From Utricularia gibba (Eukaryota; Streptophyta; Magnoliopsida; Lamiales; Lentibulariaceae), in the NCBI GenBank assembly GCA_002189035.1, contig NEEC01000014.1, positions 2,234,501-2,298,500 on the forward strand: a stretch of 64,000 bases of DNA, in the 5' to 3' direction. Below are positions 11,223 through 27,529 of the stretch, piece by piece (position 1 is the first letter of the stretch; the number at the start of each line of letters is the position of its first letter). The notes under the pieces were generated by a model. That model saw nothing but the letters and a program-made list of their open reading frames with translations. It made no database searches and was not told the origin of the DNA. Made by a program: the position numbers and the translations under genes.

Positions 11223-13269
11223 CTATCTCTCGTTGCTGAACCAATCCCCATCTCCATCTCCAGAAATCCGTCTGGAGCCAATGTTTCCAGGAACGGACCA
11301 GAACTTGATCACGTCACCGGACAAAATCTTGTCGACTTTACGATTCACCTGAGCCGTGAATCCAGAATTTGCGTTTGCGGGACTGAGTGTACTTGGGCTG
11401 CTGGGGAACAGGGGGGAGGAACAGAATGTTGGAGTGGCAAATGGAGATGTGTAAGGCGTGTGTTGGATTGAGAATGAGCTTGGAGACATCCTCTTTTGCA
11501 CAGGCATCCCACCGAAGCCTCCGCCTCGATTGAAAATAGGCACGGCCTCTGCCCCAGGGCATTGCTTGATTGCATCATCTGCGTACAGAACATCATCAAT
11601 TCTAGCAATTATGTTGAATGCCAAGCTCTCCAGCACCCTCGAGTAACTCTCCAGTATCGCATGGCCAACATCCTGCAAAGCCGAAACCTCCTTGTTCACG
11701 TGAAGATACAAATGAAAAGAAGAAGGTATCAGAATCGAATAAAATCACCTTGTTGTATTGAATTTTGCTCATGTCCAATGCAGTTTGTGGGAGTCCGGGG
11801 AATTGACGTCTAAGGCTCTGAAAAAGGCTCTCAGCTCGATTAGCCAGAAACTTGTTCCTTCCTCCATCGGCTACAAGTCCCATGACCTTACCACCCCAAG
11901 CCTTCCTCTTAGATTTCTTATCACCTGGGATTTTCTTTCTGTCTTTGAGGTTCCAAACATGGACAGCAGCTTCAATCCTGTTAGCTATATCCAGTGTATA
12001 ATGTTCCGACGAGAAGTCGAGACCGCCAAGAACTCTTTCTGGCGAGAACTGATCCGCAGTTACGAAGCCATAGATCACATCACCCAGACAGTCTCTTCCA
12101 TTCTGCAGAGGAGACCGGATTAAAGCACAGCTGGAGATAAGCTACAGAGAATTGAGTTCCCGGAATCACCTTTGGTAGTGCATCAATATAAGCATCAGGG
12201 GTCTCCATCTCAGCGAGCACATTGCTGTTTATGGCCATCGCTGCCTTCAGTATTTGGTTGGTGCAATCCTTGGACTGCTGCAAGCTCCTTCTTGAATCCC
12301 CAGACAACCCCTTTCTTGGAACGTTAGGGCATGGAAGCCACCACTTCTCTTCCTGTCTAACCGAAACCCGCCCACTAACAACCGACGAAGAAAGCTGCTT
12401 GCCGTCGTAATTGTCCATCACTATTCCTTGTTCAACGTACCAAAACTCCGTGTCTTGAAACCCATCAAGAATGCTGATCAACATCGCGTCGAGCTTCTTC
12501 AACGCCGGCAAATTCAGATGCAAATCGGGACGTGGCCTTGTTACCATCACTTCGTACGCGCCTCCACCTTCAGGTAGGCGGTGCAGTGAAGGAACCAGTT
12601 CCACGATTGAATCACAGACAGAGAGCAGCCATTCCATCTCTCTGCTCCACATTTCCTTCTTCTGCGCAGCCACTGGCTCCAGCCTCCAAATCTCCCCAAA
12701 TATTGATGCTGCAGTACCGTAACCTTGGAGGTATGAGACTTGAAAGTCTCGGGTTCGGATCCCGATCTAAACTTGAGGCATGAGAACAAGTACCTGACAA
12801 ATTGGTTATAGCATTTGAAATCGCGAGTGCCGTACAGACTCCTCTTCCACAACCGGACATGTCTTCGCCAAGCAGCAGCTTCGCAAACCTCGCCTTCATC
12901 ATATCGATCTCTGCAGATGAAAGTAAAAAAAAGGAAAAAAAGGAAAACTGAGGTTTGGAGTATACTTCAACATTCAGGGGTAAGATGTGCAGCGGGATGA
13001 AACGAAATCGCAAAACCTGACAAACCGGATCGACGCTTGGGTTTAGTATCCCAAGAAACGACATCTTTGCCTCCGACAAGAGGGAGAGTAAAAGTTGGAG
13101 TTACCGCGGCAGAATTACCCGCGGCGAATCGGGAAAATGCCGCGGCGCTGGAAGCGGCGTCTACATCGGCGTTCGAGCTTTCCGATTCACTGACGTCGGC
13201 GCTGGGACTGTAACTCCCATACCTCCCCTCGCTCCCTTCTTCTTCTTCCTCCGAATAAACACTCCCCAT
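11223..13269 (-). CDS. ROPGEF1: ROP guanine nucleotide exchange factor (PRONE domain), ROPGEF1-like
   Basis: RopGEFs activate plant ROP/RAC small GTPases at the plasma membrane, downstream of receptor-like kinases. Exons are 13269-13017, 12910-12794, 12708-12170, 12102-11749 and 11672-11223, giving 570 residues. The variable N-terminus starts [15 protein letters not shown] and has the [11 protein letters not shown] stretch known from ROPGEF1-type members. The PRONE domain starts at about residue 85. It includes [92 protein letters not shown] and [16 protein letters not shown]. The C-terminal tail is Ser/Pro-rich, as in the family, where it can be autoinhibitory. The ROPGEF1 assignment rests on the N-terminus and could be a close paralogue. 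Intron 2 is only 85 bp and holds a tRNA-like hairpin. Confidence 0.92.
12735..12765 (+). repeat. tRNA-like hairpins within RopGEF intron 2
   Basis: Positions 12735-12750 form a perfect 6-bp hairpin with a 4-base loop. Positions 12749-12765 form a 5-bp stem with a 7-base loop TTCGGAT. That is the geometry of a tRNA T arm and nearly a Pol III B box (one mismatch to GGTTCGANTCC). No A box or full cloverleaf is visible, so this is at most a tRNA- or SINE-derived fragment. Confidence 0.35.
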
Positions 13270-13898
13270 AGGTGAAAATCTCACACCAAGGCAGCGAATC
13301 GTGAGATCTCCAGAATCATTTCCGGTAAAAAAAAAAAAAAAACTCTGGTCGGGGTGATGGTGGTGGTGGTGGTGGTAGTAGCTGAGAAGGATGTGAAAAG
13401 AGGAGGGTGAAATGAGATGTGTGTGCTGTAACGGAAAGCAGCAAAACCAAAGAGAGAAGCAAGGAAGGGGAAGGGTATTCGGGTATGCCCGCAGTTTGGA
13501 AAGAAACGACAAAAGGCTTTTTACGGTCTTGCCTTAAACGGCGTAGCCTATTCCCAGCCGGCCAGCCCTACTCCAGCTGCCCCCTCCGGTGAAATGCTGC
13601 AGCAAAAAAAACCGAATCCCCACCCTCATATATTTCCAAATATAGTACTAGTACGAGTCATTAATTTAGTAAATGTTTAATTATAATATAATTATAAATA
13701 TATTCGAGAATAACAACGTGAATACGTGATTAATATGAAAATAATTATCCTTTTTTATTTGTGTATATCAATAATATATTCAAAAAATAATAAAATGATA
13801 AATATAATTATATAGTAATAGCATACACTTATTAATTAATCAAATAATTATTTACGTGTAAATTTGAGTATGAATATTATAGTATGCAAAACAATGGT

Positions 13899-13918
13899 GG
13901 TGTGGTGTGGTGTGGTGT
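13899..13918 (+). repeat. Pentanucleotide microsatellite (GGTGT)4
   Basis: Four exact GGTGT units in the spacer upstream of both flanking genes. Confidence 0.9.
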
Positions 13919-14140
13919 GCAGGAAAACTGGAGTGGGACAGGGACAAGAGTTGGGATACTGAATCCCAAGTATAGTATTTTATTGATGGATCAGCAGCTG
14001 TACGTACCAAAAAACGACTTAAATGTCATTTTCTGGGTATTAATTATTCTCGTGGCGTCATTATTCGGAATGGTTAGCTCGCATGGTCATGGAAATTAAA
14101 CAGGAACAGCCTACCCCTGTGGGGACTCGACGTGGACGCC

Positions 14141-14171
14141 AACCCAACCCAACCCAACCCAACCCCAACCC
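14141..14171 (+). repeat. (AACCC)n tract
   Basis: Four AACCC units in a row, a slightly slipped fifth, then a sixth. It resembles the plant telomere repeat AAACCCT but is a different pentamer, so it is not evidence of telomeric origin. Confidence 0.85.
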
Positions 14172-15394
14172 GTCCGGCTGGCCGAGAAAGTGAGTGGGAC
14201 CCCCTGGTCCCACAACTAGGTCGGCCGGCCTGCTGACTATGTTTTTCATTTTTAATTATTATTATATGGGGTGAGGGGAGGGAACAACACGTGTCGCACA
14301 GTAAATGGGTGGTGGTTCCCTTGCCCTCCCCTATTATCCTAGCCTGGCCTGGCCTGCCCATCCCATTGTTTGATTTTCAAAATTCAATTTTTTTATGCCC
14401 CCGAAAATACCAACCTTGGTTCTTAGAATTGGCATTACGTGGCATACAAATAAATGGATGAAAATGCAATGTTTTAACCAAAGAATGATATTAATTCGAA
14501 TAAAAAAAGAGTAAATATGTGGAACTCTTCAACCATTGTGAAGAGTTTTTTATTAAAAATGATATTTGTTATTATGAACCCAATCACTTGTGTTTACAAA
14601 ATTCACCCTTCAGTGGGTAAAAAAATATATTATTCGCAAAGGGGCAGGGGCAGGGGCAGGCACGATTCTTCAATAGGGGCGGGGACGATGTTTAGGGTGG
14701 GGGGCGGGGGTGTTTTAGTCTTTTCATCCGAAATCAAACCCCCACCCATCCATCCTCAACATTCAACAGCTCGTGCATTCATTGCCCTTTTTATTTCAGA
14801 GGCCTTAAATCACATCACGGACCCCACTTTTATTTATTAACATATCCGTTTTTTTACTTTTAAAAATAAATTATCCCGACTACTCACTCGCTAAATTTAA
14901 TGAATAGAGCACAAAAGAGCATCTGGTGCTGGGCCTTGTCGTGGTGGGCCTGACAAGCTCAATTTCAAGGCCTCTCGTAGTAGCCTCCCTATCCAAAAAT
15001 GGGCTTGCTGGGGATGACACCCTTTTTGGGCTTTAAATGCCTTGGTTTTTTCAAATTTTTAAAATTTTTCCGTTGGATAAAAAATATTATTTTTTATTTA
15101 GGGGAATTCTCCTATGTGGATCTATTTAAAATAAATAGATATAATTTTCGAGATGGAATAAAAGAAAAGAAATAGTTTTAGATTCTGTGACGCAGTGGGA
15201 ATTAATGCTGCTATTCAACTACGTTGTCGTTATTAAATTGCTGGATTTGGGTATCCCAAGCATTCAACGGTTCAGATTCATTGCGTCTGCATCCAACGGT
15301 TCAGGGTTTTTCATAAAAGGCATTTAATGGAAGGGGAGATTTGTCTCTTGTGATTGTTTCCGCAAGTCTGAAGCAGCTCACCCTGAGAAGGGCG

Positions 15395-16646
15395 ATGGGA
15401 GTTGGTATGCACGCCAAGTCGGACTCCGACGTTACTAGCGTCGACGCCGTGTCGCCACCGCGTTCTCCACGGCGGCCTCTCTACTTTGTTCAGAGCCCTG
15501 CGCATTCTCATCAGGATCTCGAGAAAATGTCTTTTGGTTCCAGTCCTTTCGGCTCCCCTGCTCACCATTTCCAGTATCATTCATCGCCTATTCACCATTC
15601 TCGCGAATCTTCAACGTCCAGATTCTCAGTGTCGCTGAAGAACGGCGGGTGGCGCCGGATTCAGAAAAAGTTTAATGAGGGAGTGATGGAAGAGGAGGAA
15701 GATGGAGATGGTGGGAGTGAAGGTGGGGAGGCGATGGTGGGCAAGTTAGGTTTTATGTCATTTGCTTTCTGCTCTCGTTTGTGCTTCTCTTTACGCTCTT
15801 CTCTTTGATTCTTTGGGCTTCAAGTTTCGCCTACAAACCAAGGATTTTCGTCAAGGTTAGTCCAAGAGATTTTTATTCCACCCCTGCTTTTTTCTTCGTT
15901 AAAGATTCCTCCTTTTTTGCAACGTTCCCTTGAAGAAAATTTGAATGTTAGCGTGCCATTGGTGATGGGTCCGCGGCTTTAACTAAAGCCTGCAACTGCA
16001 CCAGCCCAGCGCTCTCTCTTCTCTTTGTTCTCTGAATCAGTCTGCTAAAAAAGCTGTTTTTGTTTGACCTTGACGTTGGTGGGTGGCTCTGCGCAGAGCT
16101 TTTTGTTCGAGAGCTTCAATGTCCAAGCGGGAATGGACGCCACTGGTGTACCAACGGACATGCTATCTCTGAATTCAACGATTAGGATCTCTTACTCCAA
16201 TCCATCCACTTTCTTCGGCGTCCACGTAACCTCCACCCCTCTTCTTCTCCATTTCTTTGACCGCGAACTCGCCTCCGGCCAGGTATGCCAGCGACCCATT
16301 TGTATGTTCTGTTTCTCGCCATTCTTGTAATCGCATCCTGAGTGTAATTTGTGTTTAGCAGATGACGAGGTTTTACCAGTCAAGACGGAGCATGAGGAAA
16401 GTGGTTGTAGTCGTGGAGGGACACCAGGTGCCGCTCTACGGCGGCATTCCGTTACTTAACGGCGCTAAACAAAACGTGGCAGTGCCTCTGAATCTGACGT
16501 TCAGGATTCGATCACGAGCTTACATTTTGGGAAGGCTTGTGAAGCCCAAATTCTACAGAAACATCTTATGCAGCGTTACTCTACGCGGAAACCATCTTGG
16601 CAAACCTCTGAATCTTACAAGAACGCGTTCCTGCGTCTACGATTAG
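15395..16646 (+). CDS. LEA_2 / hydroxyproline-rich glycoprotein-like membrane protein (At1g45688/At5g42860 type), frame broken once
   Basis: The family consists of single-pass membrane proteins with an N-terminal SPPRSPRRPLYFVQSP motif, a helix and an extracytoplasmic LEA_2 domain; the biochemical role is not established. Exons are 15395-15855, 16097-16282 and 16362-16646. The start may instead be 15407 (MHAKSDSD), as in Arabidopsis. Exon 1 encodes the N-terminal motif in one frame. The helix (FYVICFLLSFVLLFTLFSLI, then LWAS) and YKPRIFVK are in another, so one base is missing near 15741-15748. Adding one G to give AAGGTTAGG restores a 310-residue protein. The LEA_2 part shows VQAGMDATGVPTDML, FFGVHVTSTP and RFYQSRRSMRK and ends CVYD. 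Intron 2 ends in a tandem acceptor, TAGCAG. The damage may be a sequencing error or a true frameshift. Confidence 0.85.
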
Positions 16647-17108
16647 TATTACGCGTTGTATAGCTGTAAGAATTGGCCCTGTAAGAAATTGTGTCAGCCC
16701 CATCGATTCAAACAATCTAATTCTTGAAGTTTCCACAAATCTTCTTAATGGATTTTCACTGCATACGGAAGAAGATTCCAGGTGTCATGGCATCAGTGAC
16801 ACCCGTGACAACGATTAAATGGAAAGAAAAATGGCCGAAGTATCTTTCGTTGTCTTTTTCTTGTGACCTACTGTCTAGATCCAGTATGTGAAAGGAGGAT
16901 TCAGGACAGAGATGGACCAATTTATGTGGTCTTTCTGAAGAGAAATAGCCAACTCAGTGAAGGGAAACTGTAAAAAATTCATTCTTCATGGAATTTAGGA
17001 ACAGTGCCCGTATACCTAATTTAAACGGCCAAGCATTTGTGGGGATGGATATACAGAAAGACCTTATCCAATAAAAACCAGAAATCCCGGAAAAGCATTT
17101 ACGAGAAT
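16647..17108 (+). other. Spacer between LEA_2 gene and alanyl-tRNA synthetase
   Basis: These 462 bp contain the LEA_2 3' UTR and the short promoter and leader of the next gene on the same strand. I see no additional gene or recognisable repeat. Confidence 0.6.
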
Positions 17109-21624
<4,516 letters not shown>

Positions 21625-21824
21625 AGATTTCATGGCACCGGTTGAATCCAAAATATAGTATTTGGTTGTAAACAAAGGAGTATAGGAAATACAGCCATAG
21701 TTTGATGCCAAGTACAGAAAATTCATTGTCCGAAATAATAGCTGATTCATTATACAAAGGGATGAAACAAGATGTTCATCTGAAACAAACATGTCATTTT
21801 ACAGAGACTTCAGATTGAAACAGA

Positions 21825-23080
21825 CTACTCACTTTTCCTGAACAAGCTTCTCTTCATCCTGCTGTAGGGGCCAATTGTCCTGTCCGTGATGTACATAAAG
21901 ATCACCTGGCTCCAAGATCTGTATGAATGCAAGTTGTCATAGAACTCTGGTGCAATTTCCTTCACCTTATGAAGCTTACTCCCGGGAATTCTAGGGAAAT
22001 CATGATGTTCATTATGGTAACCTACATTCCATGTAACAAGATTGAGAGGACCATAGTAAGAATACGTCTCTTGATCCGGGTTGAACACGTAGTGTTCTGA
22101 GATAAAATGACCAGCCATTGGGTGCATCCCTCCCCAACAAAGGTTGACAGAATCAGATAACACAAAGATTTCCAGCCCCAAAAGTACACAAGGGCTGCAT
22201 CAAGAGAGAGCTGGATGGTGAAATTAAACAATTCCCACAAACAATGAGGCTTTGGCTTAAGAAAGATGGGCCTAAAAGCATAGAAGAACAACTGTAAAAT
22301 AACCCATATTGATTTTGTAACAACATTTGTAACAGCTTTGGTTTCAGCAAAACTAGGTATGTCCATGTCAACTCCATCGACTCCTTGAAATCGATGGTGT
22401 TCGAGATGGTACTTCTGAAATGTGATTGACATGGGCACCCCAATGGGAAGGTTTGCAAAAACTCCTAGCAACTTGTTATACACTGGGTTTGAGAAGGCCA
22501 GGTTGTGACTAAGTTCATGAATGGCAAGGAACAGATTGTGATTCAGAAAAGAGCCGAAGAAATAGGACAATATTAGCATCTTTGAAAAGGAAGTGTTGTG
22601 GGCTAGAGTCGCTGTCCATAGCTGAAGCAGCACCACCACGGCAATCTGCAATATGAGTCCCAAAATCAACACAAAAGAGCAGCAATAAGAAGACTAAACC
22701 GTTTTTCACATAGATTCACTATTTCAATTCTACCACCATCCGACATTAACGAAAGAACTGAAAGTCAAAACTTTTCCCAAGGCACATTGGATCCACATCC
22801 ACTATTTTTCTTCCGTCCCTTGTTGAAATCAAAGTACATTTTTGCGAAAAACCTAGAAAAATATGAATGCCCTGAATACCTAATGCAAAATGTGCTACCC
22901 GGAAATCAACCACGCTTGAAATCTCCAGGAAAACAGTACGTTAAAGATGTATACCTTTGGGAAAGAAGATGGGTCAGGACCAAACAGTTCTCTGATTTGA
23001 GGATACTGAGAAAGGATCTGCTTTCTTCGAGAGGCATGAGGCTCATCAGTGTATGACCAGAAAAAATCCGTCCCCATCAT
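21825..23080 (-). CDS. Sphingolipid Delta4-desaturase (DES1-like), frame broken once
   Basis: DES1-like enzymes are ER membrane di-iron desaturases that introduce the Delta4 double bond of long-chain bases. Exons are 23080-22955 and 22645-21825. The N-terminus (FFWSYTDEPHASRRKQILSQ) is the lipid-desaturase N-terminal motif. Three histidine boxes are visible: HELSH, HLEHH and NEHHDFP. Hydrophobic segments lie between the boxes. The first two boxes and the third are in different frames. The break lies at about 22128-22135, where the coding strand reads GTTGGGGAGGG and a fifth G would give the family sequence VGGGMHPMAGHF. With it the protein has 315 residues, a normal length. The start could be either of two adjacent ATGs (23080 or 23077). 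Everything else is intact, so a base-calling error is more likely than a pseudogene. Confidence 0.88.
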
Positions 23081-23706
23081 CTCCTCTCTGCCTCTCCTTC
23101 CCCGCTTGCTTTTGACCTTCCTTTTCTCACTGATTTACCGGTGGCTGTGCTGTATTATTCGGGCCTCCCGTCCGAACATGTACTTTATTTACCAAATTTT
23201 CTTATTTATTTGTACTTTTATAGTAATATCTTATTTTACCAAATTATTGTTGATATAATTCGCATATAAAAAAGTATTTCAATGATAGAGTAAAATTTTT
23301 AAGTCAAATATAAATGTATCATGTAAATTTATTTTCATAAAAAACGATATACACATTGCAATATTTATTAAATATAAATGTATTTAGAAATAGATGAATT
23401 GCATTTCACAAATCCAACAAAAATTCAGCAATTATGAAATATAAAACAAAATTATGTAAATGATATTTCATAAAATTCCACAAAAAGTAATTCATAGTTA
23501 TCATTTTTTTTATTTTTAATTAGTTTTTATCCTAAATATAAAAAATGCATAATTTTTTAAAAAATTTCCTTTTTGTATTATCATAAACATGTTATTATTT
23601 ATTTTATTTTTATTGTCTTCTTTTGGGAAATTAGGGTTCATGGATTAGAAAAAAAAAAAAAAGAAAACTGAGGAACAGAAGGATTGCCTGGGAGACTTCA
23701 CTTTGT
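23081..23706. other. AT-rich spacer between DES1-like and ARID genes
   Basis: The two flanking genes diverge from here. From 23190 to 23630 the sequence is very AT-rich with no open frame of note. A telo-box-like TTAGGGTT at 23631 precedes the ARID gene. A 14-A run lies at 23649-23662. No gene is supported. Confidence 0.6.
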
Positions 23707-26700
23707 GATGGGGGCCGGTGGGGAACTCCCCAAGACCTTGATGTTGCTGCTCCGGATGAACAGACAAGTGAAAATCCAGGGAATGTTGAGTCGTGTGAAT
23801 CCGTAGAGGTTCGGATTGAAGCTAAAACCGTCTTGCAGGCAACAGCAAATGTGGTTAATGATCGTCCTGGGCAGCCGGACTCTACCGCTGTTTCTGCTAA
23901 TTCCGAGGTACCTGACATCGGAGGGACGAGTAATGTAGATGCTTCCGATGCTAATGGGACTTTGGAGGCTCGAGCGGAAAGTGAAAAGGTTAATGGGGAA
24001 TTTAGGGATTCGGTGGAGGGCGTCCCTGCCACCGAGAAGCCTGCCAGGGAAAATCAAATTCAAAACAATACGGTGCCAATGATGGATACTCCAGAGGAGG
24101 GACCAGAAGAGAAGATGCAAGAAACAGGGGATGCTGCTAAAAATGAGGGAACTGAGTTAGCAGTCACAACGGAAGCAGACGTGCAGCTGGAAAATGACAA
24201 GGAATTGAAGAAAGAACCTGATATGAAATCTAAATGCTTTTTGTTGGATCCCACTGATATTTCTGGGAATGAATCCGGAACGGAGGAGGACCAGGATACA
24301 TTTATGAAGGAGCTTGAAACTTTTCATAGAGAAAAATTTTTGGATTTCAAGCCTCCAAAGTTTTATCAAGAGCCGCTGAATTGTCTCAAGTAATTGCTAT
24401 TTTACATGTCCTTTTTATGATTTGTTTTCCTTGCTTTCTGTCTCAGTTATTCTTTCCAAAACAGATTGTGGAGAGCAGTGGTAAAACTTGGCGGTTATGA
24501 ACGGGTGCATTCTCTTTCCCACACCACAGTTTATTCATAATCCACTTTTTTTTTGAGAGTGTAGCTTTGATGAATTATGAGTGCTCATTTATGCTGATTG
24601 TGTACTAATGAAAAGTTCCTGTGATTTTATCATTTATAGCTGAAATGATCATGGATAGTGGCAGATGTTACTTCAAAAGTGCATTACTTTAAAATTGTTC
24701 ATCACATTACATTTGCATCGTCACTTCAGATCTATTATACTTTCTTAGCGTAGTATCATGGTTAACACTTGATTATTATTTTAGGGGTTCCTTCAAAATT
24801 GTGTGTAAGAACGGCTCTTTAGGGGGATCAATGGCTCAAAACGTTTTCATTGTATGCATGACTAATTCATTGTTCCTATTCTGCATCTGTCATGTAGCCA
24901 AGAGTTATGCTGGTTGAAACATCAAACCTATGATTATAGTGTTTCTATTTTGTTTAGTGTTGAACTGGCACTGTTGTACATTATGAAATGCATTCGTTTT
25001 TATTTTGTTGTCCAGGTTACTTCTCTGAAGCTATGGCGGCAAGTAGGGGAGTCTTTTCATCCACCAAAGTGAGTATTCTTGCCATGATTTGGTATACATG
25101 CCACAGCTCTATATAGGCTTGTGCAAGAGCTGTGGTTCTCTAACATAGAGAATTTTTTTTTTTTTCATATTTTTATGATATGCATATTGTTTTCTGCTCA
25201 TTAATCTGTATTTTGGTGCTCGCTCATTGTTGTGTTACCTTGAATAGGACCTGTACTACAGTCTCTTGGACATTTCGAGGTTTCTATGAAAAGGTCGTTC
25301 TCCTTTTCTGTTGAGTGATTCTAATTATTATATGAAAGAGAAAAAAAAATGTTTATTGCTAATCTAGGCACGTTCTATGTGAGGATGCAACCCTGACTCT
25401 TAAACTTTTCAGGCGCTCTTGGAGTATGAGAAGCACAAAATGCGTTCTGGTGAATTGCCATTCAATGATGCATCTCTTTCAGACCCCATTTCTGGAACTC
25501 AGGTACTTTTTCAACTTTTGAGTAATGCCTCCTCCCATGAATTCTTCATTGTTGGTGTTTTAATTCAAGTTAATAAGATAACCTTGAACCATATGGTCAG
25601 GTGAGTTTGGCTCATGCTCCAGGGTCTGGTAGGGCAAGAAGAGATGCAGCTGCTCGTGCCATGCAAGGGTGGCACTCCCAGAGGCGTCTAGGTAATGGGG
25701 AAGTTGGGGATACCATTGTCAAGGTAAAAATTATGGGTTTTTGTACAGTATATCATTTGTTTAGTTGTTTCTTCTCTAGAGTGTGGCATTGCTCTAGAAC
25801 TTTTTCGCCACAGGATCAGAATCCAACCATGATGCCAAAGCGTGAAAAGCAATTGAAAAACATTGGTAAGATTTAAATGCCGTATCTAGTGTTTCCTTAA
25901 TGGAGGATCGAAACATAAATTTTCATGTTTCGCCTCCTGATGAAGGTTTTATGAAGCGCAAGGGATCATCTCATGTTGACCAAGCTTCCAAGAGTGCACG
26001 AGTGTTGCCAAAACCACAGTTAAGCCTTGGTTTTGGCTGCCCTATCTTTTATATATATACCCAACGAACATTCTTTTCAATCACTGCTACTATCTTAATC
26101 TCCTTAACTATAGCTTATACCTCTTGACACTGATATGGTGTTTTTGGCAGCATCACTGTAGTTAGGTTTATATTTCCATCCTATCATGTTACATGAGAAG
26201 TATTTCATACTTCGTGTTATGACAGCTCAGAAATTATGGTTGTGGATCTCGGTATGCCAGCTGACTGGGTGAAAGTCAATGTGCATAGGATGGTAATTCT
26301 TCAAAAATTAGTGACCTTACATGCGCTCCAAACTCTTGCTGACTGCGTTCATTCCTGTGTTCTGTAGAAGGACTGCTATGAAGTATACGCATTAATACCA
26401 GGGCTTCTGCGTGAGGAGGCAAGTGAAGCATTTCATCCTTTCTCGTTGTTTTTGATCACCTACGCATCTACCATTGTAGCTAAAGATCTATCCCGATTTC
26501 CAAAAATTGGCCACAGGTCCATGTGCAAACAGATCCTGCTGGACGCCTGGTGATATCAGGGCAACCTGAGCAACAGGATAATCCATGGGGTGTCACCCCA
26601 TTTAAAAAAGTGGGTGATCTTACTGAAACTCCACCCCATTTATTCTGAGTAGCAACGTTGTGCCAACATACAAACGGCTCAAGTTCTAGAGCCCCCAAAC

Positions 26701-26866
26701 TATGGCCAGCCTCAAAGTGGTCGGATTGTGATCTTCTGGTTTTCATGTGTTTACACAGGTTGTTAGCCTGCCCACAAGAATCGACCCCCATCACACATCA
26801 GCTGTGGCGACACTGAATGGTCAGCTCTTCGTGCGCGTCCCAATGGAAGACTCAACACCCACATGA
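23707..26866 (+). CDS. ARID DNA-binding protein with C-terminal Hsp20-like domain (ARID3/5/6 type)
   Basis: This plant nuclear protein family combines an ARID DNA-binding domain with an alpha-crystallin/Hsp20-like fold; some Arabidopsis members act in chromatin complexes. Exon 1 runs to 24389. Later exons are 24465-24504, 25015-25068, 25248-25293, 25413-25502, 25601-25723, 25814-25865, 25945-about 26017, 26226-26292, 26368-26418, 26517-26609 and 26759-26866. The ARID spans FMKELETFHREKFLDFKPPKF, LWRAVVKLGGYERV, LKLWRQVGESFHPPKTCTTV and GFYEKALLEYEKHK. The Hsp20-like part starts IMVVDLGMPADWVKVNVHRM. The frame of exon 1 is open back to a stop at 23632, but its first in-frame ATG is 24079. An ATG at 23708 is out of frame by one base, so the true start is unresolved. 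Intron 10 has a GC donor. Confidence 0.85.
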
Positions 26867-27529
26867 CCAGAACCAAGGGGTGTTTTCAGGTCGTGCCTTC
26901 TGCGTTTGGAGACACATCTCTCCGAAATGGTCATTTCAACTAGGGATTTGTTGCTAGGGGTGGCCTTGTAGGTTTGTTTATATGCAGTAGCAAGTAGTGA
27001 ACGAATTGTTGTGTTGTAGGTTTTGTTGTCTGGTGTGGGTTGGTTTATTAGGCTGAGCCTCAACGTTTTACGGTTATTCAGAAAGCGGTGCTAATTGATT
27101 AATAAAAAATGTTTCTTTTTTTTTTACGGTTGAAAATATGGATGTGTCTGCAAATGATGATGTACTACCTCTCTTATGTTTAAGCGACATCGACGCGCCA
27201 AAACGCATGACACCTGACTCAGTTCACCCCTTCGTCTCCGGTGGACCGGAGAAACAGACAGACACACTTGACGCTATTACTTTCATATGACCCCTATAAA
27301 GCGGGTGGTATAACCGATTACCACCGCGGCCAACTCTGGCGATAAAACCAAGGGAGAAACCAACCAACAAAACGGAAGGTCACTCCGGCGAAGAGGAAAA
27401 GGCCGTTTAAAACAAGGCCTTCGACTCTCAATGCAACACGAAGTCCCCCTGCTAATACCGGGACTGAACGTATTTTGACCACACACTGAAAATAGGACTC
27501 TCGGAAATCCCTAGTAAAAATTGGGGATT
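26867..27529. other. Spacer between convergent ARID and expansin genes
   Basis: It holds both 3' UTRs. A T-rich run lies at 27113-27124. No domain or repeat that I can recognise is present. Confidence 0.55.

Larger units (their letters stand above)
13270..15394. other. Spacer between divergent RopGEF and LEA_2 genes
   Basis: The first ~250 bp are the RopGEF leader, with a GGT trinucleotide tract at 13357-13376. From 13620 to 13870 the sequence is very AT-rich. Simple repeats follow: four GGTGT units at 13899-13918, AACCC units at 14141-14171 and three GGGGCA units at 14641-14658. A G-box (CACGTG) lies near 14288. I see no supported gene; short open frames here are low-complexity. Confidence 0.6.

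Noticed and set aside
14141-14171. Interstitial telomere repeat
   Set aside because: The unit is AACCC, not the plant telomere AAACCCT; it is an ordinary pentanucleotide tract.
15395-16646. Calling the LEA_2 gene a pseudogene
   Set aside because: Only one base separates it from a perfect gene and splice sites and motifs are intact; similar breaks elsewhere point to sequence error.
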